NCBI GenBank assembly: GCA_027533185.1
Contig: JAPZTS010000007.1
Location: 186,001-250,000, forward strand
DNA from: Leptospira sp.
GTDB taxonomy: Bacteria; Spirochaetota; Leptospiria; Leptospirales; Leptospiraceae
Direction of reading: 5' to 3'
DNA: 64,000 nucleotides
The number at the start of each line of letters is the position of its first letter. The stretch's first letter is position 1. Under the pieces are notes generated by a model, which saw only the letters and a list, made by a program, of their open reading frames with translations, was not told the DNA's origin and did not search any database. A program made the position numbers and the translations under genes. Below, in pieces: positions 16,233-24,474 of this stretch.

Positions 16233-17153
16233 TTATTCCGACTTTTTATCAAGGGACAACAAGTCAGGAATTCCAAAAACATCATTACAACTGTTAGAAA
16301 TTCTTAAGGAGAGTTCGTTTCCTGGAATTAATCCTTCTAGTGCTTTTGCATTTGGTTCCGTTAAGTGAATAAATCTAACGGATGTGGCTTTTTTTACTGG
16401 ATCAATGATTCCACAAAAGGATCCAACTCCACCTCCAGGAATTTTTACAACAGATTCCATCGACTTTTTAGCGGTGTATGTAGTGATTATATTCCCGATA
16501 GTTTGACTTGTTCTATACTTACCCTTTAATAGGTAGTTGCCAGGTAAAACTGTGATCTGTGTTTTACTATTTCCTAAAAACGTTGTGAAACTTTGTTCTG
16601 TGCCTGGCAAAGGATTTCCTTTTTCATCCACTTTAATCATAGAGAGTTCACTTAAATTAGAGAATGTTAACAGAATTTCTAAATCTTTGGTTTTTTCTTT
16701 AGCTAACTGGTAGCTTTGAATTTCTTTGTTCGACAAATCTACCTTAAAATTTGAATTCTCTTTCAACTCAGCTTTGAAGGCTCTTGGTGTAAATCTGCTG
16801 TTAGTGTCAGATAGATAGTCGACGAGAAATCCAATGGGAGCTCCGCCTAAGAATAGGAAGTTTCCCCAAAACCAAGGGTTTGTTTCCTTTTCCAATTCCG
16901 TGATATTTGGCTCGAACCCATTCTTCTCAATTCTAACTATTTTTTTTTGATCCGATTCTTTGGACGGAAATCCTATTTTTTTCATTGCAACAGATTCACC
17001 GATTTTTTCATCATTTAAGAAAATATGACTATCTTCGGGACCAATCACTAACAAATCCTGGGAACCTAATTTTGCAAATGTCGCACAATTAGCTACAGCT
17101 AACAACATAAGTGCGATTCCAATGAAGGGGGAATTCAACTTTTTTCTAAACAT
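16233..17153 (-). CDS. Putative lipoprotein with PEGA-like segment
   Basis: 306 residues. The signal sequence ends in LLAVANC with Cys at about residue 23. Residues about 35-105 (LVIGPEDSHIFLNDEKIGES, then KIVRIEKNGFEP) resemble PEGA carbohydrate- or surface-associated repeats, and a membrane-like hairpin follows (NPWFWGNFLFLGGAPIGFLV). This order (PEGA-like strand, then a hydrophobic 'GG.P.G...D...G' turn) is common in bacterial lipoproteins of unknown role. The C-terminal half has no recognised domain. Confidence 0.65.
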   Translation of the reverse strand: MFRKKLNSPFIGIALMLLAVANCATFAKLGSQDLLVIGPEDSHIFLNDEKIGESVAMKKIGFPSKESDQKKIVRIEKNGFEPNITELEKETNPWFWGNFLFLGGAPIGFLVDYLSDTNSRFTPRAFKAELKENSNFKVDLSNKEIQSYQLAKEKTKDLEILLTFSNLSELSMIKVDEKGNPLPGTEQSFTTFLGNSKTQITVLPGNYLLKGKYRTSQTIGNIITTYTAKKSMESVVKIPGGGVGSFCGIIDPVKKATSVRFIHLTEPNAKALEGLIPGNELSLRISNSCNDVFGIPDLLSLDKKSE

Positions 17154-17545
17154 TCCATGAGGCTTTGAACCGATTCAAAAAAGTCAAATTAAAAATTAAA
17201 GGTTCAAGCTAAGAATCGATCGAGAGGGAAAGGTTCCCCCACCTTATTTAGGAAGTGTATAGAAGTTTTACGATGTGGTGAACCGTCCCCAGAGATTGCC
17301 GAATGTGCAAGAACTACTCAGTATCGTAGATTGGGGGTAGACCACCCTTCCGTTTATAGAGCAGACCGCCTATCCCAATAATCCAAGAATAACATTTTGA
17401 ACCTCCACCACGAGGATTTCAGATACAACACGAGCAATCACTATTAATTTTACAAACACAGCTTATGGCTCTCCGTTCAAAGCAAACCTTAGTGCCGCAG
17501 AGTGCTGTATATCAGATTTTTAGCGGTATTAACTGTTAGTTTCTC
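17154..17545. other. Gene-free stretch
   Basis: About 390 bases between two minus-strand genes. No open frame with a start and ribosome binding site, no clear hairpin and no repeat was found. One plus-strand frame (around 17250-17385) stays open for about 45 codons without a start; I do not consider it a gene. The promoter of the lipoprotein gene should lie at its left end. Confidence 0.5.
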
Positions 17546-18430
17546 TCAAACAGAAAAGCTCTTTCGAACTTCTGGATCCTTTTCAAATTCAATTAACTTA
17601 CCTTTAACTGTCGATTTATCATAAAAGGGATGGTCCTTAAAGAGACTACCGTATTTTTCTTCCAATAACGAATCAGATTGATTTTTATTTGCCTCGACGA
17701 ATTTAGCAATCTTTTCCGTGAAGTGATTGTTAAACTTTAGATCTTCTGCATTCACCCAGCCTGCTTCGATAAATCCTTTAGTTTTTTTGGGACAACGACA
17801 AGGATTCGATTCTAAAATCAAACCACATTTTTGATTCATAAAATTATATAATTCTTTTCTAGAACGGGAAAGTTTTTTCCTGTAATTTTCAGGACTTATG
17901 TTCAGAATGGAACCACCTATTTCACTATCGATTTGAAAGATCTCTCCTAAGATAAAAATCAATCTTTGATCTCGGGTGAGGCAAATGAGCATACCTGTCA
18001 TACAGGACAGTTTTGCATCTTCAATTTCTTCTTTCAAATGGATCGTTTCTTCCAATGACAATTCTTGGTTCGGTATCGAATCAAGTCCTTGTCCATAAGT
18101 TTGAAAATCAGTTACGATAAACTCCATTTTTCTACGTTTTGAATTTAGAAAGTGATGAAACACTATTTTGTACAACCAAGTGCGAAACTCGGACTCAAAC
18201 TGAAACTGAGAAAGCTTAGACATAACAATAAGTAAAACTTCTTGAGTGAGATCTTCCGCATCATCAGGACTCAATACAAATCGTATCGCAACATTGTAGA
18301 TAAAGTTATAATGTCTACGAATGAGTTTGTCTAAGTCAGATTGAGATCCAGAAAGAAAATTTCGAATCAAAACTTTATCATCCTCACCAGTTGAGGATGA
18401 TAACGGAATGTACGCATTCATGGTTTCCAA
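17546..18430 (-). CDS. ECF-type RNA polymerase sigma factor
   Basis: 294 residues. Region 2 (about 25-95) is clear: LDKLIRRHYNFIYNVAIRFV, DDAEDLTQEVLL and the -10 recognition helix FRTWLYKIVFHHFLNSKRRK. Region 4 (about 140-195) has LTRDQRLIFILGEIF and ISPENYRKKLSRSRKELYNF. A C-terminal extension of about 95 residues begins CGLILESNPCRCPKKTKGFI, a Cys-containing linker typical of some ECF subgroups that work without a membrane anti-sigma factor. Its start lies three bases after the stop of the upstream lipoprotein gene, so they are co-transcribed. Confidence 0.9.
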   Translation of the reverse strand: METMNAYIPLSSSTGEDDKVLIRNFLSGSQSDLDKLIRRHYNFIYNVAIRFVLSPDDAEDLTQEVLLIVMSKLSQFQFESEFRTWLYKIVFHHFLNSKRRKMEFIVTDFQTYGQGLDSIPNQELSLEETIHLKEEIEDAKLSCMTGMLICLTRDQRLIFILGEIFQIDSEIGGSILNISPENYRKKLSRSRKELYNFMNQKCGLILESNPCRCPKKTKGFIEAGWVNAEDLKFNNHFTEKIAKFVEANKNQSDSLLEEKYGSLFKDHPFYDKSTVKGKLIEFEKDPEVRKSFSV

Positions 18431-18433
18431 ATT

Positions 18434-18844
18434 CTATTTCGATCCGCTTGGTTTTGCAAGAGATTTCGTATGTCCAAAGTAAAGAGACTTTTCCATCGCA
18501 TTGAAAAAGAAAATCAGACTTGGCTCAGTTTCCGCTTTTTTTCCGGCGTCTATTGCCGCCTCTTTTGAGGCCCAAACAATTTTATCTACGAAAATTTGCG
18601 GATTTTCTAGGTCCTGGTTATGCTCAATCGATATAAGTCCAGCCTGAGACCTTAAAAATTGATCTACTGCTTCCCTGAACTCTTTCGCTCGATTCAATTT
18701 GTCCTTTTTCAATTCGAAAACAGCAATCTCCGTAACATAGCTACTTGGCACTTCCTTTTTACAGGAGAAAAAACCAATCAAAACCATTCCAATTGCTAGG
18801 ATTCCAATAGTTCTGAAACCTTTAGTATAAGAATCATTTTCCAT
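18434..18844 (-). CDS. Lipoprotein with ABM-like (dimeric alpha/beta-barrel) domain
   Basis: 136 residues from ATG 18844, preceded by GATGAGG; an earlier ATG at 18856 is itself part of that site. The signal segment ends ...LIGFFSC, a lipobox with Cys at about residue 28. The mature domain (VTEIAVFELKKDKLNRAKEF, then FLRSQAGLISIEHNQD, then FVDKIVWASKEAAIDAGKKA) is the antibiotic-biosynthesis-monooxygenase-like fold. It is upstream of and almost touches the ECF sigma gene, so it may act as a sensor or product of that regulon. Confidence 0.75.
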   Translation of the reverse strand: MENDSYTKGFRTIGILAIGMVLIGFFSCKKEVPSSYVTEIAVFELKKDKLNRAKEFREAVDQFLRSQAGLISIEHNQDLENPQIFVDKIVWASKEAAIDAGKKAETEPSLIFFFNAMEKSLYFGHTKSLAKPSGSK

Positions 18845-19013
18845 AACGCACCTCATCTTTTGCTAAATTGGACACAAAAAGAATTTTACTGTGACAACTT
18901 ATCTTTAGCGATTGTTAGTTTTATGAATCAGAATTTTTCCCAAAGTTTCGTCAGAAAAATAAAAAGTCTAGACAGGCAATCTTTTTGATTATTAATTAAG
19001 CAATCAACTAACT

Positions 19014-19241
19014 ATGCCTAAACATTGGTTTCTGTTTTTCAAAACCTAGTCGATCCTACGAGACGCAGAGTTGTAGAAAGATTGAGTCGAAGACCTACAA
19101 GGGTAAGTAGATTGCATCGGGAAAGGACTTTGGATGTACCGATACATTTTTTTTTAGGACGCATTTGGCTTTTTTGAACGACGGAGAACTGCACTAGATC
19201 AGCTTGTCGCTAGGATTCAAAAACGATATTTAGAATTATGA
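19014..19241 (+). pseudogene. Decayed ArsR-family regulator
   Basis: Starting near ATG 19014 with a one-base shift, the frame reads LVSVFQNLVDPTRRRVVERL, then SRRPTRVSRL, the unmistakable start of an ArsR winged-helix protein ('LADPTRR.I...L..G...V..LA'). After a lost central segment, another frame gives FFERRRTALDQLVARIQKRY, then LEL and a stop at 19239-19241, the usual ArsR C-terminus. The DNA-recognition helix and dimer core are gone, so it cannot be functional. Its stop overlaps the start of the next gene (ATGA). The 18845-19013 stretch before it holds only promoter-type sequence. Confidence 0.72.
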
Positions 19242-19513
19242 ATGGTTCAGAAAAAAAATTAGCTTCGGATCTTTTAGAAATTCCAGGAATTGGGAATACG
19301 TTTTTAAGAGATTTTTTTCGAATTGGAGTAACTTCCCAAAAAGATTTGCTTCAAAAAACTCCAGAAGTATTGTATAAAAAACTAATAAAAGAAAACGAAA
19401 AAGTTTCTCACAAAACGAGTAAAAACTATTTGTACGTAATTCGTATGGCAGTGTACTACGCGAACGGTGGAAGAGAAAAATCAAAACTCAAGTGGTCAGC
19501 CTGGAAAGATTGA
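19238..19513 (+). CDS. Helix-hairpin-helix protein, Cdd1/pathogenicity-locus family
   Basis: 91 residues. The helix-hairpin-helix core is ASDLLEIPGIGNTFLRDFFR, followed by LLQKTPEVLYKKL and the diagnostic ending YVIRMAVYYANGGREKSKLK, then WSAWKD, which matches the small Cdd1-type family (PF11731). The biochemical role is unknown, though the fold suggests nucleic-acid binding. The start codon overlaps the stop of the ruined ArsR gene, so it was once translationally coupled to it. Confidence 0.82.
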   Translation: MNGSEKKLASDLLEIPGIGNTFLRDFFRIGVTSQKDLLQKTPEVLYKKLIKENEKVSHKTSKNYLYVIRMAVYYANGGREKSKLKWSAWKD

Positions 19514-19544
19514 TTTTTCTTCCAAATGATTTTTCAAATTTATT

Positions 19545-19913
19545 TTATTTTTCGACCTTTAAACAATAAAAAGTCCACAATCCAGTTAAAAATTCAAAGA
19601 ACGAAAAACCGACTAACACTGGTGAAAATTGATAAACTAAGTATAAAATAAAAATTAAAACAAATTGAAATATTCTGCCGAGGACAGTAGAGAAAAAGAA
19701 CGATCTGAGATTTTCAAAACTAGATCGAATGTAATATATCGACAAAACAAGAAGTGCCACGCCGACAAATCGTACCCAATAGTCCTTTGCTTCCTCAACT
19801 CCAAGAAGTTGGAGTAAAACATTTGGTGCAATGACAAGAAAGAGCCCTTGGCCTACCATGATGATGCCAAATGTAAAGATACTAGTTTGGGCTTTGTGAA
19901 TGGAAAATTGCAT
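19545..19913 (-). CDS. Small four-helix membrane protein
   Basis: 122 residues with about four hydrophobic helices (15-35, 45-62, 72-90 and 98-117) and short polar loops. There are no catalytic residues that I can identify. It resembles uncharacterised inner-membrane proteins. It is convergent with the helix-hairpin-helix gene with a 31-base gap. Confidence 0.65.
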   Translation of the reverse strand: MQFSIHKAQTSIFTFGIIMVGQGLFLVIAPNVLLQLLGVEEAKDYWVRFVGVALLVLSIYYIRSSFENLRSFFFSTVLGRIFQFVLIFILYLVYQFSPVLVGFSFFEFLTGLWTFYCLKVEK

Positions 19914-20071
19914 ATCTATCTCCTTTGCTGATGATATCAGTACAATCGAGTAAACACGAATTTTATGTTTGGTAAAGCGAACTTTTAGCTCAAAAAAAAA
20001 GCGAATGGGGAACTATGGAGTGACAAAACTTGGATTTTGTGGTAGAAGGATCGGAAGGAAATTCCCACAAG

Positions 20072-20108
20072 GCCCACCTCCACCACCCTATCCAGGGCGG
20101 GGGCGGGC
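20072..20108. repeat. GC-rich imperfect hairpin
   Basis: GCCCACCTCCACCACCCT (20072-20089) can pair imperfectly with AGGGCGGGGGCGGGC (20094-20108). It is a striking GC island in an AT-rich intergenic space, just before the promoter of the DUF4269 gene. The purpose is unknown; possibly a dispersed intergenic element. Confidence 0.45.
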
Positions 20109-20112
20109 TATG

Positions 20113-20118
20113 TATAAT
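20113..20118 (+). promoter_or_regulatory. Consensus -10 box for the DUF4269 gene
   Basis: A perfect TATAAT, preceded directly by TG, lies 18 bases before the ATG at 20136. No good -35 hexamer is seen at 17-base spacing; that place is taken by the GC-rich hairpin. Confidence 0.4.
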
Positions 20119-20135
20119 GCGACATAAAGAAAAAT

Positions 20136-20729
20136 ATGAACCTAACAAATTCTGACAAGGATCTCGAAAGCCATTTGTATCTCAAGGAAGGCAATGAAAC
20201 GCAGAAAAAACTCTTCGATGATTTGGAAACATGGAAGATATTAAAAAGTTTGCATGGATTCAAACCCACTGTCGTTGGAACGATTCCCTTGGGCGTTGAT
20301 CTCCCGAATTCTGATGTAGATATACTAACAAAATTCAACCTACCCTCTCATTTAGTTAAGATATGTTATGCGAAGTTTAGAAATTTCGAAAAATTTCACC
20401 TTGAGGAAAAAAATATACACGGCGAGCCTACGATCCTCGTAAAATTCAAAACCAGGTTGTTTCATTACGAAATCTTCGGTCAAAAAATAGAACCAAATCT
20501 ACAGGAAGGATTCATCCATATGAAGGTAGAGGAAAGAATCCTAAACCTTGCGACAAAATCGTTCCGTGACAAGGTTCTTGAATTAAAGCGAGGCGGAATG
20601 AAAACGGAACCTGCCTTCTCCCAGCTCTTGGGGTTGCATGGGGACCCATATAAACGCATTTCAGAACTCGCAAATGCAACAGATGCTCACCTAAAACAAT
20701 TGATCTCAAATGAAAAAAAAGAAATTTGA
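20136..20729 (+). CDS. DUF4269 nucleotidyltransferase-like protein
   Basis: 197 residues. The motif VVGTIPLGVDLPNSDVDIL (about 46-64) is the DUF4269 version of a nucleotidyltransferase GS...D.D core, and the C-terminal FSQLLGLHGDPYKRISELAN is also typical of that family. The function is not established; the fold predicts nucleotidyl transfer or a relic of it. It is monocistronic by spacing and lies 60 bases upstream of the carbamoyltransferase gene. Confidence 0.82.
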   Translation: MNLTNSDKDLESHLYLKEGNETQKKLFDDLETWKILKSLHGFKPTVVGTIPLGVDLPNSDVDILTKFNLPSHLVKICYAKFRNFEKFHLEEKNIHGEPTILVKFKTRLFHYEIFGQKIEPNLQEGFIHMKVEERILNLATKSFRDKVLELKRGGMKTEPAFSQLLGLHGDPYKRISELANATDAHLKQLISNEKKEI

Positions 20730-20789
20730 GCCAATGGCCTCGCTTAGATTGATTGACACCCGGCTTTCTGCAAACATCCTACATAAATA

Positions 20790-22631
20790 ATGTCAGCTGA
20801 ATACATACTTGGCATATCTGCCTACTACCATGACAGTGCCGCTTGCCTTCTGAAAGATGGAGAGATCATTGCCGCTGCACAAGAAGAGCGATTTTCTCGA
20901 AAAAAACACGATTCACGATTTCCAGTTCATGCCATCCAGTATTGTCTTGGCGAAGCCGGGATTTCAATCGACGATGTTCTACACATTGTATTTTACGACA
21001 AACCTCTCGTTAAGTTCGAAAGACTTTTAGAAACCTATCTCGCCTATGCACCCAAAGGATTGTTTTCGTTTTTTTCTGCGATGCCCGTTTGGCTGAAAGA
21101 AAAACTCTTTCTGAAAAGCACACTCAAAAAAGAGTTTTCGAGTCTATCCCCTTCAAAGAAATCTCCAAACTTACTCTTCACAGAGCACCACCAAGCACAT
21201 GCTGCTTCTACTTTTTTTGTGAGTCCGTTTGAAAAGTCAATTGTCCTTTGTTTGGATGGAGTAGGAGAATGGGCAACCACAACAGCCTGGTTAGGTGAAG
21301 GGAACAAGTTAACACCTCTTTGGGAGATTGATTTCCCTCATTCAATTGGTCTTTTATATTCAGCATTTACTTATTATACTGGTTTTAAAGTAAACTCTGG
21401 TGAGTATAAGGTTATGGGTCTTGCGCCCTACGGAGAGCCAAGATACACTGATCTTATTTATAAATATTTAGTTGATTTAAAAGAAGATGGAACATTCCGC
21501 CTCAATATGGAATACTTCAATTACGCCGCTGGGCTAACTATGACAAATGACAAATTTCATAGGCTTTTTGGAGGACCTCCACGAAAGAGTGAATCGACAC
21601 TGACACAAAAGGAGATGGATCTTGCCAGGTCCGTACAGGATGTAACAGAAGAAGTCATGCTTCGTTTAGCTAGGTCAGTTCAAAGGGAAACTGGTGTAAA
21701 AAACTTATGTTTATCAGGTGGAGTTGCCTTAAATTGTGTTGCCAATGGAAAAATCCTCAAAGCTAAAATCTTTGATGAAATTTTTATCCAGCCAGCTGCG
21801 GGTGATGCAGGCGGAGCACTTGGAGCTGCACTATCTGCCCACTACGAATACAAAAATCATCCAAGAAAGGTAAATCCAAACGACTCAATGAAAGGATCCT
21901 ATTTAGGGCCGTCGTTTACGAATGATCAAATAAAATCATCCTTAGACAAGTTAGGTGCCAAGTATACTTATTTTGAAGATTCAAAAATCAATCATAAGTT
22001 GGCACAAGTGTTGGCAGATGGAAACGTAGTGGGTTACTTCCAAGGTAGAATGGAATTTGGACCGCGAGCCCTAGGGGGAAGGTCTATCATTGGTGATCCA
22101 CGCAACAGAAAGATGCAGTCCGTAATGAACCTCAAGATAAAGTATAGAGAGAGTTTTCGACCTTTTGCACCAGCAGTTCTTGCCGATAATGTTTCTGATT
22201 ACTTTGACATCCAATCCAAAAGTCCCTATATGCTGATTGTTGCAGATGTATTAGAAAAACATAGAATTCAAATGACGGAAGAAGAAAAAAAACTCTTTGG
22301 AATTGAAAAGTTAAATGTGCCTAGATCTTCTTTACCTTCAATTACCCACGTCGACTATTCCGCAAGAATCCAAACTGTTCATAAAGATACAAACCCTAAA
22401 TTCTATTCACTGATTGAAGAGTTTAAGAAAATTACTGACTGTCCCGTTATGGTAAACACTTCTTTTAATGTAAGAGGAGAACCCATTGTCTCGACACCTG
22501 AAGATGCTTACAGATGTTTCATGAGAACGGAAATGGACTTTTTAGTATTAGAGAATTATATTTTGGACAAAAAAGACCAACCAGTTGTGGAAAAAGACGA
22601 TTCTTGGAAACAAGAGTTCGAGTTGGATTGA
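20790..22631 (+). CDS. NodU/CmcH-family carbamoyltransferase
   Basis: 613 residues. The N-terminal ASKHA-type domain starts YILGISAYYHDSAACLLKDG and EERFSRKKHDSRFP, with iron/tRNA-modification-like HHQAHA (about 137-141) and the loop LSGGVALNCVANG. The C-terminal carbamoyl-transfer domain contains GRMEFGPRALGGRSIIGDP and VNTSFNVRGEPIVSTPEDA. It transfers carbamoyl from carbamoyl phosphate to a hydroxyl group via carbamoyl-AMP; the acceptor is probably a sugar or small molecule. It is followed by SxtJ-like and DUF5989 genes, a partnership seen repeatedly in bacteria and first named in saxitoxin clusters. Confidence 0.93.
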   Translation: MSAEYILGISAYYHDSAACLLKDGEIIAAAQEERFSRKKHDSRFPVHAIQYCLGEAGISIDDVLHIVFYDKPLVKFERLLETYLAYAPKGLFSFFSAMPVWLKEKLFLKSTLKKEFSSLSPSKKSPNLLFTEHHQAHAASTFFVSPFEKSIVLCLDGVGEWATTTAWLGEGNKLTPLWEIDFPHSIGLLYSAFTYYTGFKVNSGEYKVMGLAPYGEPRYTDLIYKYLVDLKEDGTFRLNMEYFNYAAGLTMTNDKFHRLFGGPPRKSESTLTQKEMDLARSVQDVTEEVMLRLARSVQRETGVKNLCLSGGVALNCVANGKILKAKIFDEIFIQPAAGDAGGALGAALSAHYEYKNHPRKVNPNDSMKGSYLGPSFTNDQIKSSLDKLGAKYTYFEDSKINHKLAQVLADGNVVGYFQGRMEFGPRALGGRSIIGDPRNRKMQSVMNLKIKYRESFRPFAPAVLADNVSDYFDIQSKSPYMLIVADVLEKHRIQMTEEEKKLFGIEKLNVPRSSLPSITHVDYSARIQTVHKDTNPKFYSLIEEFKKITDCPVMVNTSFNVRGEPIVSTPEDAYRCFMRTEMDFLVLENYILDKKDQPVVEKDDSWKQEFELD

Positions 22632-22641
22632 CGAGGAAAAT

Positions 22642-23049
22642 ATGAACAAACCAAATCAAAACCCCTCATCTTCCGACTTACGAAAGTTTGGATTTATAGT
22701 TGGTGGGATATTGGCTGGCGTTTTTGGAGCTATAATCCCCTACATGAATCGAGGTGGCTATAATGAATACCTAGTTGGAATTGGGGCTGCCATTATCATC
22801 ATTGCGGCAATCCTTCCCAAACTTTTGCATTATCCATTCAAAGTATGGATGTGGATTGGAGAAATTCTCGGCTGGATCAATACTAGAATTATCCTTTCCG
22901 TAATATTCTTTTTAGTGTTCACACCAATTGGACTTATCAAAAGATTGTTTGGAACAGACTCTATGCGAAGGAAACTCGAACCAGATAGTAAATCTTACAG
23001 GATTTCCTCGTCGCGTAGAGAGAGTAGCCATATGGAACGACCCTTTTAG
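22642..23049 (+). CDS. SxtJ-family membrane protein
   Basis: 135 residues from ATG 22642, which has GAGGAAAA before it. Two N-terminal membrane helices (about 15-35 and 43-60) are followed by FKVWMWIGEILGWINTRIIL, then SVIFFLVFTPIGLIKRLFG, the SxtJ signature, and a polar tail. The role is unknown; it may position or assist the carbamoyltransferase at the membrane. It starts ten bases after the carbamoyltransferase stop. Confidence 0.85.
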   Translation: MNKPNQNPSSSDLRKFGFIVGGILAGVFGAIIPYMNRGGYNEYLVGIGAAIIIIAAILPKLLHYPFKVWMWIGEILGWINTRIILSVIFFLVFTPIGLIKRLFGTDSMRRKLEPDSKSYRISSSRRESSHMERPF

Positions 23050-23058
23050 GAGCAATTT

Positions 23059-23211
23059 ATGTTGGATTTAATCAAAGACCTTTGGGATTTTTTAAAAATT
23101 AGGAAAAAATTTTGGCTCGCACCCATTATCATCATATTATTGCTATTAGGTGCATTGATAGTCTTAACGCAAGGCTCTGCAATTGCCCCATTTATCTACA
23201 CACTATTCTAA
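23059..23211 (+). CDS. DUF5989 small membrane protein (SxtK-like)
   Basis: 50 residues. The sequence LIKDLWDFLKIRKKFWLAPI is the DUF5989 signature, followed by one membrane helix (IIIILLLLGALIVLT) and a short tail ending APFIYTLF. It starts nine bases after the SxtJ stop, with AGGAG just upstream. It is always small and almost always next to SxtJ and a carbamoyltransferase. Confidence 0.85.
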   Translation: MLDLIKDLWDFLKIRKKFWLAPIIIILLLLGALIVLTQGSAIAPFIYTLF

Positions 23212-23234
23212 ACTTCCAATTTTATGTTTTAATG

Positions 23235-23268
23235 AAATTACTTTAGCAAATAATTGCTAAAGTAATTT
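23235..23268 (-). terminator. 15-bp perfect hairpin at the 3' end of the SGNH gene
   Basis: AAATTACTTTAGCAA and its exact complement flank a 4-base loop. The structure covers the last ten codons and stop of the 23238-24383 gene, which therefore encode it. It lies between two convergent genes and could end transcripts from both sides, though neither side has a strong U-tract. Confidence 0.5.
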
Positions 23269-24383
23269 CCAAAGATTTCATGTCCTTTTGCATTCCAGTG
23301 AGCATCATATGGAAAGTAAAGATCTTCGGGTTTTTGATTCCAAAAAATTTCTGAAGCAAACAAACAATTCACGTTACGAGTCTCACAAAATGATTTCAAT
23401 AATCTGTAGTGTGGATTTTCTGCATGAAAGAGATTTAGATTTTTTGTAGAAAGATTACCGGTTATTCCCTTCTCTGCGAAAAATTCTTTAGCCGGAATAT
23501 AGATCAAATTTAGTTTGATATCTTTCTCTTTCAGATATTCATAGATTTTTTGTAAGTATAACTCTTGTTTTGCGAGACGACCTTTCCAAACTTCCTTATC
23601 GGGGAGGGCATAAAATTCAAACTGACCATTGTATTTATTTCCAATTTGGTCACCAAGTGGACTCAATCTTCCAAATTTTTTTAATGATTCTTCGTGAGTC
23701 AAAATTTTTAGTTCAGGTTCGCGTCCGGATTTGTAATATAAAATGGGATCGGGGATCGATTTAGCTTTTTTATAGGCACGTTTCGCCAAACGAAAGATCG
23801 TTGACTCTTTTACAAAATTGTATCCCCATACACCTATAAATTTTGCAAGCATTGGTTTTTTTGGAGAAAGATTTCCATCATAATTTTCCATAAAAACTTC
23901 AAGTTTGTCATTGTCGTCTAGGTCGTTATCGAAGATCTGTATCCAAACTTCTTTAGGTTGGAACTTTGCCACCATTTCTTTCGTATGTATCTGAAAAAGT
24001 GCGGGACAAGAACCATGAACACCCATATTTAAAATTTGTCTGTCTTTCGGTAAGTTTTTGTTAGCGATAGATGTAAAAATCTGATCTTCCGCTACTCCCC
24101 AACCTTCGGCGAAGGAATCACCTAATAATAAAATTGGATACTTTGCAGTTGGGTACAGGGACTGTCTTCCCGATTGTTCGTTTGTATTTACCGATACTTT
24201 GTATTCTTCTGATAAGACAGTTCCAGATTTGTTTGGATAAAGAGAAAAGAGAAGCCTTTCATCAAACGTTTTGACTAAAACCGCTTCTGGATCAAAAAGT
24301 CGAAGCACAATTTCCGTTATCCCAAGATAAAAGATAGTTAATAGAGAATAAATTATAACTTTTCTAAGTAGAGGGTGTTTCAT
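23238..24383 (-). CDS. Membrane-anchored SGNH/GDSL-type hydrolase
   Basis: 381 residues. An N-terminal membrane helix (IIYSLLTIFYLGITEIVLRL) anchors a large soluble domain. Block I is LLLGDSFAEGWG with Ser90, block III resembles NMGVHGSC, and block V is DAHWNAKGHEIFG with Asp360 and His362. It should be an esterase or acyl-ester hydrolase acting outside the cytoplasm. SGNH proteins of this build commonly accompany carbamoyltransferase/SxtJ/DUF5989 genes, and here it converges on them. The substrate is probably a surface polysaccharide or lipid headgroup (inference). Confidence 0.85.
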   Translation of the reverse strand: MKHPLLRKVIIYSLLTIFYLGITEIVLRLFDPEAVLVKTFDERLLFSLYPNKSGTVLSEEYKVSVNTNEQSGRQSLYPTAKYPILLLGDSFAEGWGVAEDQIFTSIANKNLPKDRQILNMGVHGSCPALFQIHTKEMVAKFQPKEVWIQIFDNDLDDNDKLEVFMENYDGNLSPKKPMLAKFIGVWGYNFVKESTIFRLAKRAYKKAKSIPDPILYYKSGREPELKILTHEESLKKFGRLSPLGDQIGNKYNGQFEFYALPDKEVWKGRLAKQELYLQKIYEYLKEKDIKLNLIYIPAKEFFAEKGITGNLSTKNLNLFHAENPHYRLLKSFCETRNVNCLFASEIFWNQKPEDLYFPYDAHWNAKGHEIFGNYFSNYLLK

Positions 24384-24474
24384 TTAAGAATAGAAAATAG
24401 AATTCAAAAAAGTTGAAAAGTAGATTTTTTTCAATGCAGAGAACTATCGGGAGAGAGGTAAAACACCTGTTTTT

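Noticed and set aside
17250..17385. Open plus-strand frame of about 45 codons
   Set aside because: No start codon, no ribosome binding site and no recognisable protein pattern.
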